Shown here piece by piece: positions 32,367 through 42,645 of a stretch of 58,563 bases of DNA (position 1 is its first letter; each line of letters starts with the position of its first letter). Position numbers and translations under genes: made by a program. A model generated the notes under the pieces. The model had not been told where the DNA came from. It worked only from the letters and a program-made list of their open reading frames with translations, and searched no databases. Source of the stretch: JACQFV01 sp964593585 (GTDB lineage Bacteria; Zixibacteria; MSB-5A5; WJJR01); NCBI GenBank assembly GCA_964593585.1, contig CAZQIZ010000018.1, forward strand, positions 1-58,563, read 5' to 3'.

Positions 32367-33841
32367 TCGTCGCGCCGCACGTTGTGCAGCATGGTAGCCA
32401 GCATGTCGGTGTATTTGTAGATCGAGCCGACTGCGGTCTTGGCGATCAGGTTTTGCTGGTGAAGCCCTTCGAGGATGAACTCCATCCCAAGAGCGGTCTC
32501 TTGCGGCGTCGCGGTCTTGAGGAACTGCTCGGCGACCTTTTTCAGCGTCGGTACCTTCGACAGCGCCGCATTATAGTCGCCAAAGGGGGAGTCGTCGGCG
32601 ACGTCGACAGCGGTCTCGCCGCTGAAGTGGCCGATGATCTTGCCGAAGATCGGATCGGCCTTGGCGGGCAGGCCGCCGTCCTTTTCGATCGGCGGGAAGC
32701 GGCGCTCGAAGACCTTGGCCACGGCGCGGCCGATGATGTTGACCGCGATCATGCGCGGCCCCTCGCGTTCGCCCTCGTAGACCAGCTCGACCTTGCCGGT
32801 GATCGCGGGGATGGCCGCCGCCAGATCGGCCATGCGCGGCACGAGGTCGTTATCGCCGGTGCGGAGATTGCGACGCTCGACATTGGAGATGATGTTCTCC
32901 AGGACCGCAATCGGCACGCGGGCCGAGACGCCGGAAGACTGATCGATGTATTCCGATTCGCGCGCGGCGAAGGCGATTTCCTCGACGATCTCGCGGTAGA
33001 AGTCGGGGATGCGCGGACGGCCGTCGCCACGCCGCACCCAGGCCTCCTGGTCGGTGATCGCCTGCGATTCGGCCACCGTGGTCGGGTAATGCGTGATGAT
33101 CTGCGAATCAATACGGTCCTTGAGCGGCGTGATGATGTTGCCGCGGTTGGTGTAATCCTCCGGATTGGCGGTGAAGACCAACAGCATGTCCAGCGGAATG
33201 CGCACCGGGAAGCCGCGAATCTGCAGATCGTTCTCCTCGAGAATGTTCAACAGCCCCACCTGGATGCGCGGTTGCAGATCGGGCAGTTCGTTGATGGCAA
33301 AGATGCCGCGGTTGGTGCGCGGAATGATGCCGTAGTGGATGACCTCCTCGTCGGAGAGATCGCGCTTTTCCCGCGCCGCCTTGATCGGGTCGAGATCGCC
33401 GATCAGATCGGCGATGGTCACATCGGGCGTGGCCAGTTTCTCCTGGTAGCGGCGCGCGCGCGGGATCCACTCGATCTCGGTGTCATCCCCCCGCTCGGCG
33501 ACCATGCGCAGCGAGTAGGCGCAGCCGGGCCGCAACGGGTGGCAATTGAGCGGCGAACCCTTGATTGCCGGCATCGCCTCATCCAGGAGGCCTGTCAAGG
33601 CGCGCACGATGCGGGTCTTGGCTTGGCCGCGCAGGCCGAGGAGGATGAAGTTGTGCCGGGAGAGGATGGCGTTTTCGATCGCCGGAATCACCGTCTGGTC
33701 GTAGCCGACAATTCCGGGAAACAGCGGCTGACCGGAGCGGATCCTGGCGATCAGGTTGCGGCGGAGCTCGTCTTTGACAGTCTCGTAGACGAAGCCCGCT
33801 TTACGGAACGCGCCCAGCGTAGTGGGGCGTGAGTTGGTCAT
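32363..33841 (-). CDS. MoxR/magnesium-chelatase-like AAA+ ATPase
   Basis: 492 residues. The N-terminal GIVGYDQTVIPAIENAILSRHNFILLGLRGQAKTRIVRAL region contains the P-loop (GLRGQAKT, a variant of GxxGxGKT with Gln-Ala in the middle), followed by Walker B-like IFAINELPDL (Asn for Asp) and the sensor region LLVFTANPEDYTNRG. These are features of the ChlI/MoxR clade. The variant Walker A and B residues are typical of some chelatase-like groups but could lower hydrolysis. The ATG at 33841 has an AAAGGA site. Operon with the VWA gene. Confidence 0.9.
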   Translation of the reverse strand: MTNSRPTTLGAFRKAGFVYETVKDELRRNLIARIRSGQPLFPGIVGYDQTVIPAIENAILSRHNFILLGLRGQAKTRIVRALTGLLDEAMPAIKGSPLNCHPLRPGCAYSLRMVAERGDDTEIEWIPRARRYQEKLATPDVTIADLIGDLDPIKAAREKRDLSDEEVIHYGIIPRTNRGIFAINELPDLQPRIQVGLLNILEENDLQIRGFPVRIPLDMLLVFTANPEDYTNRGNIITPLKDRIDSQIITHYPTTVAESQAITDQEAWVRRGDGRPRIPDFYREIVEEIAFAARESEYIDQSSGVSARVPIAVLENIISNVERRNLRTGDNDLVPRMADLAAAIPAITGKVELVYEGEREGPRMIAVNIIGRAVAKVFERRFPPIEKDGGLPAKADPIFGKIIGHFSGETAVDVADDSPFGDYNAALSKVPTLKKVAEQFLKTATPQETALGMEFILEGLHQQNLIAKTAVGSIYKYTDMLATMLHNVRRDD

Positions 33842-33936
33842 CGGAGTTGATCCTTTCCAGCCGGTTGCATACGGGAGTTAAACGCACCGGAATACGGGCC
33901 GTTTGCCGCTCGCCCGGTTCTCTGTTGTACACCGGC

Positions 33937-35286
33937 TCAGTCGGACGGGCCGGACTCGATTCGGTGAACCGTCAATCCGGTCAGGAGTTTCGGGAAAAAG
34001 AACGTCGATTTTCGCGGCAGATTGCGACGCAGACGCGCCACCTCGAAGATGGCATCCAGCGGCGTGGGCGGCAGAAGGAACCCCAGTTGGACCTGGCCGC
34101 GACGGACGGACTCGATCACCGCCGGAGCGTCCTTGGGATAGCCGATGCGTTCGCTGTGGTCGATCTCATCGTCGGAGAATCCGAATGCGGCGCGCAGCAC
34201 GCCGGTCTCGAAGACCGCGGTGGGCAAGGCGCGGCAGGCCTCGGGCATATCGGCCGGCCAGGGCCATTGGCTCATCTGCGCCCGACCCGCCTCGATCAAA
34301 AGGCCGATCTCGGTCGGGAGGCTGACCATGGCAAAGGCCGTGCGCCCGTTGCGCGCCCGCTCCGCCACCAGGCCCAGCAGGAAAGAGGCGCGCTCCTCGA
34401 AGGGGACATCGGGCATGGGAATAAGAGCGACGTCAAAGTACTCGGCGACCCGCTCGATGACCTGGTCGATGTCGGCATGGGACACGTGGGTGATGGTGCG
34501 GTGGATCGGCAGCACCGTCATGCCGGGCGCCTCGGCGTTGAAGAAGGCCATCATGGCGTTGGCCCAACGGTCGTCCTGCTTGCGCTCCCAGGTGTCGCGG
34601 GCGGCGGCGGTGCGATGATGGCCGTCGGCGATCACGCACTCGCGCGATTCCATCAGCGCGAGGATCTTCGCCACCCGCTGGGGGTCGCCACAGCGGTAAA
34701 GCCGGTGCAGCGATCCATCGGGCTGTTCCGCCTGCGCCAGCGGCTCCCCCTCCTCGCAATCGCGCAGAATGCGGTCGATCGCCTGCGCCGGATCGGAGTA
34801 GATCATGAAGATGAGGCCGAAATCGGCCGCGGTGGCCAGACGCAGTTGCGCCCGATCCTCGCGCACGTGCGAGTGGGTTTCCTCGTGTGAAAAAAGGCCG
34901 GCGTCGCGGACATCACCTAAGGCGATGAAACCGCGCCGGGTGAGTTTGTGGCCACCGACGCTGTAGGTCTGCGAATACGGATAGACCGCCGGTCCGCGGT
35001 CGGCCACCAGCACCCCCTGCGCCAGCCAGGTCTCCAGCACCAGATTGGCGCGACGGTAGTGCTCGCCGGTTGGGTCGGGCCCGCCGCCTGCAGGGGCCAC
35101 GACGATCCGGGCAATATTATAGGTGCTTTGCGCCAGCAGACGAGCCACCAACACATCGTCGAACTGGTCATACGGGGGGCTGAAACAGTCGGCCGGATCG
35201 CCCACGATGGCGGGATTAAATCGCCAGGCGGCAAAGGGACGGATACGGATGGTCGGTCTCCTTCGGTCGGGACGGTGTCGATTCAC
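33937..35286 (-). CDS. DUF1015 family protein
   Basis: 449 residues; the core features of DUF1015 are clear: the early SPPYDQFDD segment, YPYSQTYSVGGHKLTRRGFIALGDV, the EETHSHVREDRAQLR segment, and VIADGHHRTAAARDTW near residue 225. The His-rich ADGHHR motif suggests a metal or catalytic site. Family function is not settled. The GTG at 35286 gives the listed start; an AAGGAG ribosome-like site lies inside the reading frame, seven bases before an ATC codon (about codon 13) just ahead of the conserved region, so the true start is uncertain. selD ends upstream, 60 bp away, same strand. Confidence 0.9.
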   Translation of the reverse strand: MNRHRPDRRRPTIRIRPFAAWRFNPAIVGDPADCFSPPYDQFDDVLVARLLAQSTYNIARIVVAPAGGGPDPTGEHYRRANLVLETWLAQGVLVADRGPAVYPYSQTYSVGGHKLTRRGFIALGDVRDAGLFSHEETHSHVREDRAQLRLATAADFGLIFMIYSDPAQAIDRILRDCEEGEPLAQAEQPDGSLHRLYRCGDPQRVAKILALMESRECVIADGHHRTAAARDTWERKQDDRWANAMMAFFNAEAPGMTVLPIHRTITHVSHADIDQVIERVAEYFDVALIPMPDVPFEERASFLLGLVAERARNGRTAFAMVSLPTEIGLLIEAGRAQMSQWPWPADMPEACRALPTAVFETGVLRAAFGFSDDEIDHSERIGYPKDAPAVIESVRRGQVQLGFLLPPTPLDAIFEVARLRRNLPRKSTFFFPKLLTGLTVHRIESGPSD

Positions 35287-35346
35287 GCGCCCAAGACTGT
35301 CAAGTTAGAGTTTGTGTCGCGCAGAGACAAGAACTGGCTGGCACGT

Positions 35347-36411
35347 TCAGAGGCGCACAACCAGGCCGGGCGCGTCAGTGGCAAACACCTCACCGCAGAT
35401 TGCCGCGTCGGGGATCCCGGCATCGTGGAGCCGCCGCAACATCTCATCGGCGCGCGTCGGATCGACGGTGATGAATAGTCCCCCCGAGGTCTGCGGATCG
35501 ACAAACAACTGGCGCTGCGGCTCGGTGATCGCATCGTCGAACTGGATGCGCCCTTCCAACGAGCGGGCGTTTGCGGCAAGCAGGCCCGGGTGGATGCCAA
35601 GCGCGAGCATCTCCAGACCGACATCCCAGCGCGGAACACGGCTGTAGTAGAGACGGATGCCGATGCCGCTGGCGGAGGCGACCTCCCACGCGTGCCCGCC
35701 GAGGCCGAAGCCGGTGATGTCGGTCACACCATGCGCGCCGCCGACCGCCAACATGACTTCGCAGGCGCTTCGGTTGAGGACCGCCATACGGTCCAGGACC
35801 GCTTGCGCACGGGAAAGATCCAGACGTTTCGCCGCCAGACCGTTGACCACCGCGCCGGTGCCGACCGGCTTGGTGAGAATGACCAGGTCGCCGGGACGGG
35901 CGCCGGCGTTCGTCTTGATGTCGGCGTCACGTACCAAGCCCGTTACCGAGAGGCCGTATTTGAGTTCATCGTCGCGGACTGTGTGCCCGCCGACCAGGGC
36001 CGCACCCGATTGCTTGATCGTCTCAAGTCCGCCCTTGAGGATCTCGGTCAACTGTGGTTTGGGAATGCCCTTGGTCGGAAAACAGCAAAGATTCAGAACC
36101 GCCCGGGGCGTGCCGCCCATGGCGTAAACGTCGGAAAGCGAGTTGGCGGCGGCGATTCGTCCGAACAGAAACGGGTCATCGCACGGGGGCGTGATGAAAT
36201 CGGCGGTCAGGACCAAATTGAGGTCCGGGCCGATACGATACACCCCGGCGTCATCCGCCGTCCCGATCCCCACAATCACCTCAGGGGGAACGGGGATCTC
36301 CAGATCCTGGACAATGGCCGACAGGTCCACCGGACCCACTTTGCCCGCTCACCCACCCGAGCGTGCAAACTGGGTGATCGGCGCGCCTTCCGGCACCGAG
36401 CACTGCGACAT
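35347..36411 (-). CDS. selD: selenide, water dikinase, probable selenoprotein (in-frame TGA)
   Basis: SelD makes selenophosphate from selenide and ATP. The part from GPVDLSAIVQDLEIPVPPEV onward is full-length SelD (DDAGVYRI, ADFITPPCDDPFLFGRIAAANSLSDVYAMGG read in parts, GGHTVRD, DPQTSGGLF). Read on upstream through one TGA (36351-36349), the frame gives MSQCSVPEGAPITQFARSGG, then U21, then AGKVGPVD, which is the SelD catalytic loop (family GGU/C-x-x-K): U21 is the nucleophile and K24 the essential Lys. ATG 36411 has an AAAGGATG ribosome site. Starting after the TGA would delete the active site. A GGU-looped hairpin follows the TGA. 354 residues with Sec. Confidence 0.92.
36324..36351 (-). 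promoter_or_regulatory. candidate SECIS element in selD
   Basis: Twelve bases after the TGA (36351-36349) the minus strand reads GGTCC-GGT-GGACC (36336-36324), a perfect five-base stem with an apical GGT loop. A small hairpin with an exposed GGU at this distance fits the bacterial SECIS pattern recognised by SelB. The stem is short and may extend through weaker pairs. Confidence 0.55.
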
Positions 36412-37023
36412 GCGTCATCCTTTCGTCACTTCGGCCTTTCGCCGAAGCTGGTGAATCATACGTTTTCGCGTGCCTCCAACGTAGCCCATTCTTGAGCAAG
36501 AGCGTCCCGCGCCGATTTGGGTCCGCCTGACGCGCCGCCTCCCGCCGCCGATTGGAGGACCAGACGGGAGGCGTCTCTGAAGTGGCAGGGTTCAGGCGAC
36601 AGATGGCGCGTACAGGACGATTCGATTGAGACTTCTGCCTCCTTTCTTTGCTGCCCGCTGGCGGGCAGACGCGGTTCAGACCACGACGTGTTAACGCCGT
36701 GGACCAGTGACCTCTGGAAATTGGTCGGAAGGATGCGAGTTCGGGCCGAGCGCCAGTAGTCTCGGGTCAGCCGACTCGCCGGGTACAGATACAGCGGAGC
36801 ACGGAGCCAACTCGAGCATGGGGCGAAATAAAGCTGCCTGATTTCGGTGGTGTACTCATCGTTGGCTCAATCGTCTGACATCTCTCTTTACGTGCCACGG
36901 CACGGCGAGAGTAGATAAATTTTATCGGATTACCAAAATCGTAAGTCGCGGCCTCGCTTCAAGTTAAGTGGCCGAGCGTCTCGAGGCAAATACTCATATC
37001 ATAAGGCATTGTGATTTATCGTC
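36412..37023. other. intergenic region between selD and the MarR gene
   Basis: About 610 bp with no supportable gene; the short frames have no ribosome sites or family character. It must contain the selD promoter. A perfect inverted repeat CTGCCCGC/GCGGGCAG (36651-36668) is a common type of short bacterial repeat and has no T-run. The right third is AT-richer than the rest of the window, as is usual close to a regulated promoter. No tRNA-Sec is found here. Confidence 0.45.
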
Positions 37024-37054
37024 TTGACGTTCTATTTAGGAGTCCTAATATAAT
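37024..37054 (+). promoter_or_regulatory. promoter with palindromic operator upstream of the MarR-type gene
   Basis: TTGACG (37024-37029) and TATAAT (37049-37054) flank a spacer of 19 bases that contains the near-perfect palindrome TTAGGA-G-TCCTAA (37036-37048). A symmetrical site in the spacer right before a MarR gene is the expected layout for autorepression. The -10 box lies only four bases from the ATG at 37058, so the message would be almost leaderless, or the start lies further in. Confidence 0.65.
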
Positions 37055-37057
37055 GGC

Positions 37058-37654
37058 ATGTCACAGCACTCCGACGACGTTGAACGGATCGCCGATGGCC
37101 TGCTACGTGTGGCGCAGGTTATTGGGAGTCTTAACACCGCCACCGCCGGCGCTCAGGGGTTGTCGGCGTTGCAATTGCAGATGCTGCAGTTGCTGGCGCA
37201 GCGGGGCGGGAGCGAGACTGTCGGCTTTCTTGCGCGGCGGTTCATGATCAGCGCCCCGACTGTCTCTGATTCGTTGCGGGTGCTGGAATCCCGGGGGCTG
37301 GTCAGCAAGAGCCGCGACCGCGCCGATGCGCGGGTGGTGCACATCGCCATCACCCCGGAAGGGCGTGAGGCGGTGACCATCGCCGCAGCCAGCGCGGAAA
37401 AGCTCAAGCGTCTGGTCGCCGGCTGGGACGAGGGACGTCGCGCCGAGATCCTCCCCGCCTTGATCGACCTCATAGACGGTCTCCAGCGTGAAGGGATGAT
37501 CCCGGTCGACCGGATGTGTGTCGCCTGCCGCTACTTTGCCATCAACTGCGACACCGAGGGGGACTCGGCCCCCTACTTCTGTCGATTCATCAACGCGCCC
37601 TTGCGCGCACTCGACCTGCGTGTCGATTGCCCCGACTTCGAACCGCAGGCATAA
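37058..37654 (+). CDS. MarR family regulator with C-terminal cysteine cluster
   Basis: 198 residues. Residues ~25-130 are a winged-helix MarR domain (LSALQLQMLQLLA, MISAPTVSDSLRVLESRGLVSKSRDRADARVVHIAIT in parts). After the dimer helix comes a tail not usual for MarR: Cys154, 157, 164, 175 and 191, in the pattern CVACRYFAINC, YFCRF, DCPDF, which could hold an iron-sulfur cluster or zinc. That would make it a sensor of oxidants or nitric oxide, an inference in keeping with the cytochrome P460 gene 24 bp downstream. A palindrome in the promoter is the likely operator. Confidence 0.9.
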   Translation: MSQHSDDVERIADGLLRVAQVIGSLNTATAGAQGLSALQLQMLQLLAQRGGSETVGFLARRFMISAPTVSDSLRVLESRGLVSKSRDRADARVVHIAITPEGREAVTIAAASAEKLKRLVAGWDEGRRAEILPALIDLIDGLQREGMIPVDRMCVACRYFAINCDTEGDSAPYFCRFINAPLRALDLRVDCPDFEPQA

Positions 37655-37678
37655 CCCCAATCCAAGGAGGTCAGAGGC

Positions 37679-38176
37679 ATGATCCGACGTTTCACCATTC
37701 CGGCGTTCATGATGATCGCGGCGCTCGCGGTGGTTGCCGGCAGTCAGGAACAGACTGCCAACCCAGTTCCCTACCCCGAAGGATACCGCGACTGGACCCA
37801 TGTGAAGTCAATGGTTCTGCTGCCGGGGCATGACCTGTACAATGTCTTCGGCGGCATTCACCACGTCTACGCCAACGACAAAGCGCTGGCCGGACTGAAG
37901 GGGAAAAAGAATGAGTATCCCGATGGCTCGGTGTTTGTCTTTGACTTGCTGGCGCAGTCCGGTGATTCGACCGCGCTGACCGAGGGCGAGCGCAAGGTGC
38001 TCGGAGTGATGGTCAGGGACGCGGCAAAATACACGAAGACCGGCGGCTGGGGATTTGAGGGGTTTGCCGGCAACACCCGCAACCGGGTGGTCACCGATGG
38101 CGGCGAGTCCTGCTTCCTCTGTCACGACACCCAAGCCAAAGCCACCGGGCTGGTCTTCTCACAGTGGCGGGAGTAG
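37679..38176 (+). CDS. cytochrome P460 family protein
   Basis: 165 residues with a signal peptide (AFMMIAALAVVAGS) and the P460 pattern: WTHVKSMVLLPGHD, HHVYAN, GWGFEGFAG, and the heme c motif CFLCH at 145-149. Characterised P460 proteins oxidise hydroxylamine or act on nitric oxide in the periplasm, with a Lys crosslinked to the heme; the role of this distant homolog may be detoxification. It is the second gene after a Cys-rich MarR regulator, 24 bp away with an AAGGAGG ribosome site, so the two form an operon. Confidence 0.92.
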   Translation: MIRRFTIPAFMMIAALAVVAGSQEQTANPVPYPEGYRDWTHVKSMVLLPGHDLYNVFGGIHHVYANDKALAGLKGKKNEYPDGSVFVFDLLAQSGDSTALTEGERKVLGVMVRDAAKYTKTGGWGFEGFAGNTRNRVVTDGGESCFLCHDTQAKATGLVFSQWRE

Positions 38177-38369
38177 GCACAAAAGCGACCATGCCATGAC
38201 GACGGGCGGGGCTTCCCGCCCGTTTTGATTTCCCAGAGGGGCTGTGCGCGCAATCGGTTGGCGGCGATCTGGATGGCAATGTCATTATTCGTCGACCGGT
38301 TTTGCGTGACAGGCATGGGCTTTCGTATCTTCCCGATCCAACCCAACCGCCACCAGCGAGGTTATCAAT

Positions 38370-39998
<1,629 letters not shown>

Positions 39999-40066
39999 CG
40001 CTGGCAATGAGGGTCTAATACATGGGTGGTCCCGAGCCTCGCGGGGCTACCCCGATGGGGGATTGC

Positions 40067-40642
40067 ATGCCGCAACCGATCTACCTCGCCCTTGGCGACA
40101 GCATGAGTATCGATCTGTACACCGGCAAGGTCGGCGGCGGCGCGGTCAATCAATTCCACCAATGGCTCGGCGCGGGCTGGCAATTGATCGATCACACGGT
40201 GGATGGCTGCACGATTTCGTATGTACGCACCGACATACAGGCCGAGCTCATCACACTCACCATCGGCGGCAACGACGCGATCGCCCGCTATCATGAGATG
40301 ATGGCGGGCGACCTGACAGCGCTTTTGAGCGATCATCTCCATTTGCTGCAACAACTGCGGGCAACCAATCCGGACGCCTGCCTGATTGTGGGAAATGTCT
40401 ACGCGCCGCAGACACCGCTGCCGCCGCCCTTGGAAGCGACGCTGGATCGCTTGAACGCCGGACTGGCGGAAAACATCCGGGCGGTCGGCGGGGAGCCGGT
40501 CGACATTCGCGGCGCTTTTCGCGGTCATGAGGCGACGTTCATGTGCAACGACATTGAACCGTCGTTGGTGGGCGCCACAGAGATTGCGCGGCTGTTCCGC
40601 GAGGCCTACACGGCCTGGGCGCACCAACGGGCGACACGCTGA
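40067..40642 (+). CDS. SGNH/GDSL-type hydrolase
   Basis: 191 residues with block I LALGDSMS (nucleophile Ser), the block III pattern TIGGNDA, and a late acidic/His-like region near GATEIARLF; the last Asp-x-x-His is not obvious (GATEIARLF in place of the usual DGVHP), so activity may be altered or the motif diverged. No signal peptide from ATG 40067, which has a GGGGGA ribosome site; ATG 40055 is an alternative. Substrate unknown. Converges on the outer-membrane-like gene downstream. Confidence 0.82.
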   Translation: MPQPIYLALGDSMSIDLYTGKVGGGAVNQFHQWLGAGWQLIDHTVDGCTISYVRTDIQAELITLTIGGNDAIARYHEMMAGDLTALLSDHLHLLQQLRATNPDACLIVGNVYAPQTPLPPPLEATLDRLNAGLAENIRAVGGEPVDIRGAFRGHEATFMCNDIEPSLVGATEIARLFREAYTAWAHQRATR

Positions 40643-40659
40643 CCGGCAACCGATCCGAA

Positions 40660-41184
40660 TCATCGTCCAAAGCGGATCACAAGCTGCACGCCGGTGTAGT
40701 TGTTGAGCGTGTTCAAATTGGCATAGCCGGCGATGCCGATACCCCAGGTATACCAGGGGGCAAGCAGAAGGCCGATCTCGCACGGAACGCCGAGACCGGA
40801 CTCTCGGGGGCAACCCTCGTGGAAACGGCTTGAGAGATAGGACAGGCCAACGTCGGCATAGACTTTGATCGGCCGCCGGGTGAAATGCACACCGACCACC
40901 GGGCCGATTTCAAAGATCGTTCGATCGGGTCCGGTGTCCGTACCGAAGAGGTCAAGTTCAAACTCCTCGCCGGCGATCATTCGTCCGCCGACATGCCAGA
41001 CGCTCCACTCTTTCCCGCCCGCCAGTTCGGCGGCGAAACCCTCGATCGCGCCGATCCCGCCGATACCAACAATGATCCAAGGACCGTGAGCCGAGGCCTC
41101 CTGCGCTCGACATGAAGCCGGCGTGAGTCCGCCAACAATTGCGGCGCCGGCGCAGAGCATCAACACCAAGTGAGCGGGACGCAT
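40660..41184 (-). CDS. exported outer-membrane beta-barrel-like hypothetical protein
   Basis: 174 residues. A signal peptide (LVLMLCAGAAIVGGLTPASCRA) is followed by alternating polar/hydrophobic strands typical of a small beta-barrel (GPWIIVGIGGIGAIEG, WSVWHVGGRMI, GVHFTRRPIKVYADVGLSYL) and a C-terminus ending in LVIRFGR-like strand residues. No specific family recognised. Cys pair CPRES...VPCE may form a disulfide. The ATG at 41184 has a GGGAG site seven bases upstream. Confidence 0.75.
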   Translation of the reverse strand: MRPAHLVLMLCAGAAIVGGLTPASCRAQEASAHGPWIIVGIGGIGAIEGFAAELAGGKEWSVWHVGGRMIAGEEFELDLFGTDTGPDRTIFEIGPVVGVHFTRRPIKVYADVGLSYLSSRFHEGCPRESGLGVPCEIGLLLAPWYTWGIGIAGYANLNTLNNYTGVQLVIRFGR

Positions 41185-41329
41185 AGAGTCTCCCGGATGT
41201 GGATGCATGATCGGCGGGCCGGTGGACGTAGTCAACGACCATCCCGGCGAGCGATTTGGTCGACTTTCGCACGTCGCCTACCGCGGAATTGTCCTTGTGC
41301 GCCTCTCGGCGGCAGGGTAGCCTTTCGGC

Positions 41330-41821
41330 ATGACACTGGACATCATCCTCGGAATCGTGATCGTCTTCTTCGCCTGGCGTGGCTGGCGAAAGGGGCTGAT
41401 CGGCGAAGCGGTGGAAACGGTCGGTGTGGTGGTCGCCATCCTGGTGACGGTGCGTCTGTATCCGAAACTGGAAGGTGCGCTGGGGCTGACTTCGCCCTGG
41501 AGCCGGATTGTCATCGCCGCCGTCATCTTTGTGGCGATCATGATCATCCTCACCCTGCTGGGCAAGGGACTGCGCGAACTGCTGGAGAAGGCCTCGCTGG
41601 GGCCGGTCGAAAAGACGTTGGGGCTGCTTTTTGGGGCATTCAAGGCGGGGCTGATCATCGCGGTCTTAAGCGCGGTGCTGTTGCGCGCCGGTGACGACGG
41701 CAAGAAGATTGTCTCCGACTCGCTGGTGGCACGGGGAAACCTCAAGGTGTTCGCCTGGGTGACCACCCTGCTGCCGGAGGAGTGGGAGAAGAAGGTCGAT
41801 TCGGTCCTCCCGGAAATCTGA
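41330..41821 (+). CDS. CvpA family membrane protein
   Basis: 163 residues with four membrane segments; the start DIILGIVIVFFAWRGWRKGLIGEAVE is the CvpA signature, and the LGKGLRELLEKASLGPVEKTLGLLFG region with its conserved Gly-rich turn is typical. The name comes from colicin V production; recent work links the family to envelope or bile-stress tolerance. It begins 145 bp after the divergent barrel gene and is followed by a dinB-type gene 115 bp on. Confidence 0.9.
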   Translation: MTLDIILGIVIVFFAWRGWRKGLIGEAVETVGVVVAILVTVRLYPKLEGALGLTSPWSRIVIAAVIFVAIMIILTLLGKGLRELLEKASLGPVEKTLGLLFGAFKAGLIIAVLSAVLLRAGDDGKKIVSDSLVARGNLKVFAWVTTLLPEEWEKKVDSVLPEI

Positions 41822-41936
41822 ACGGACGCCGCTCGCAGAAAGTGATATCCGGGCCATACCGGAGGCGAGGAATCTTGTTTCCCGCTTCGTATGAGGAGGT
41901 ACACCCGCTGGGAGGGTGAAAGGAAAGGAGTCGGAC

Positions 41937-42428
41937 ATGGCTGATCAGGTACGCGCCGCCATTGTGGAATCGATCCAGGGCCTGGGCTCCTACGTGGAGC
42001 CGATGTGTACTCTCGAGGGTCTCTCGGCGGCCGAAGCACGCAAACGCCCCAAACGCGGCATCGCCACGATCTGGGAGCAGTTGCTGCACATGGTCTTCTG
42101 GCAGGACATCATGCTCACCCGTCTGAAGGGGCAGACCCCTCCCGATGTGCCGCATGATCAGGACGGCTGGCCCAAGATGCCGCCGGTGGCCGGGCAGGAT
42201 GAGGCTTGGGCAGACCTGCTGGCCCATTTCGCCTCCGGCCTTCAGGAAGCCGAAAGGATCGCCCGATGCGCCAAGTTGGGAAACCGGATGTCGCGTCAGA
42301 CCAAACGGACATTTGCCAATCAGTTGCTGTCGCTGTCCACCCATAATGGCTACCATCTCGGTCAGATTGTCACCCTGCGTCGGATGATCGGCAAGTGGCC
42401 GCCGCCGTCGGGCGGATACACCTGGTAG
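41937..42428 (+). CDS. DinB/YfiT-like four-helix protein
   Basis: 163 residues with the metal-binding DinB superfamily pattern: TIWEQLLHMVFWQDI carries the first His, and NQLLSLSTHNGYHLGQIVTLRR carries the HxxxH pair near the C-terminus. Such proteins act as thiol-dependent transferases or of unknown role. ATG 41937 has an AAAGGAG site. A hairpin (42483-42512) lies 55 bp after the stop. Confidence 0.87.
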   Translation: MADQVRAAIVESIQGLGSYVEPMCTLEGLSAAEARKRPKRGIATIWEQLLHMVFWQDIMLTRLKGQTPPDVPHDQDGWPKMPPVAGQDEAWADLLAHFASGLQEAERIARCAKLGNRMSRQTKRTFANQLLSLSTHNGYHLGQIVTLRRMIGKWPPPSGGYTW

Positions 42429-42482
42429 GATCGGCGACCGGCAACTGTTCAACCTCACGTTCCCGTTAAACGAGACGGGTTA

Positions 42483-42512
42483 GGGGCTGCGATCGTAAAC
42501 AGTCGCGGCCCC
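42483..42512 (+). terminator. terminator-like hairpin after the DinB-type gene
   Basis: GGGGCTGCGA and TCGCGGCCCC pair over ten bases (one G-U pair) with a ten-base loop. The following bases are not T-rich, so this may be a weak or Rho-assisted terminator. Confidence 0.45.
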
Positions 42513-42611
42513 TGGCCGTCTTGGTCATTTCCGTGGGAGCGTCTCCTGTTCTGGGCAAATCCCGCGTCATTTGCTCTGCCATGTCGTCCTGAACTACCCC
42601 CCGCCCCGCGT

Positions 42612-42636
42612 GTAACCTTACCTCCGGCCGCCCGTT
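42612..42636 (+). promoter_or_regulatory. possible ECF-type promoter upstream of the ECF sigma gene
   Basis: GTAAC (42612-42616) and CGTT (42633-42636) are separated by 16 bases, resembling the AAC ... CGT pattern of ECF sigma promoters, just before the GTG start at 42646. If real it would mean autoregulation. Confidence 0.3.
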
Positions 42637-42645
42637 TTTAGATGT

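Noticed and set aside
36281..36499. A 72-residue frame overlapping the start of selD
   Set aside because: It is a shifted reading of the selD N-terminus; the Sec-containing frame explains the conserved residues.
36412..37023. Search for tRNA-Sec (TCA anticodon, long extra arm) near selD and elsewhere
   Set aside because: No sequence with the expected anticodon arm and long variable arm was found in the window.
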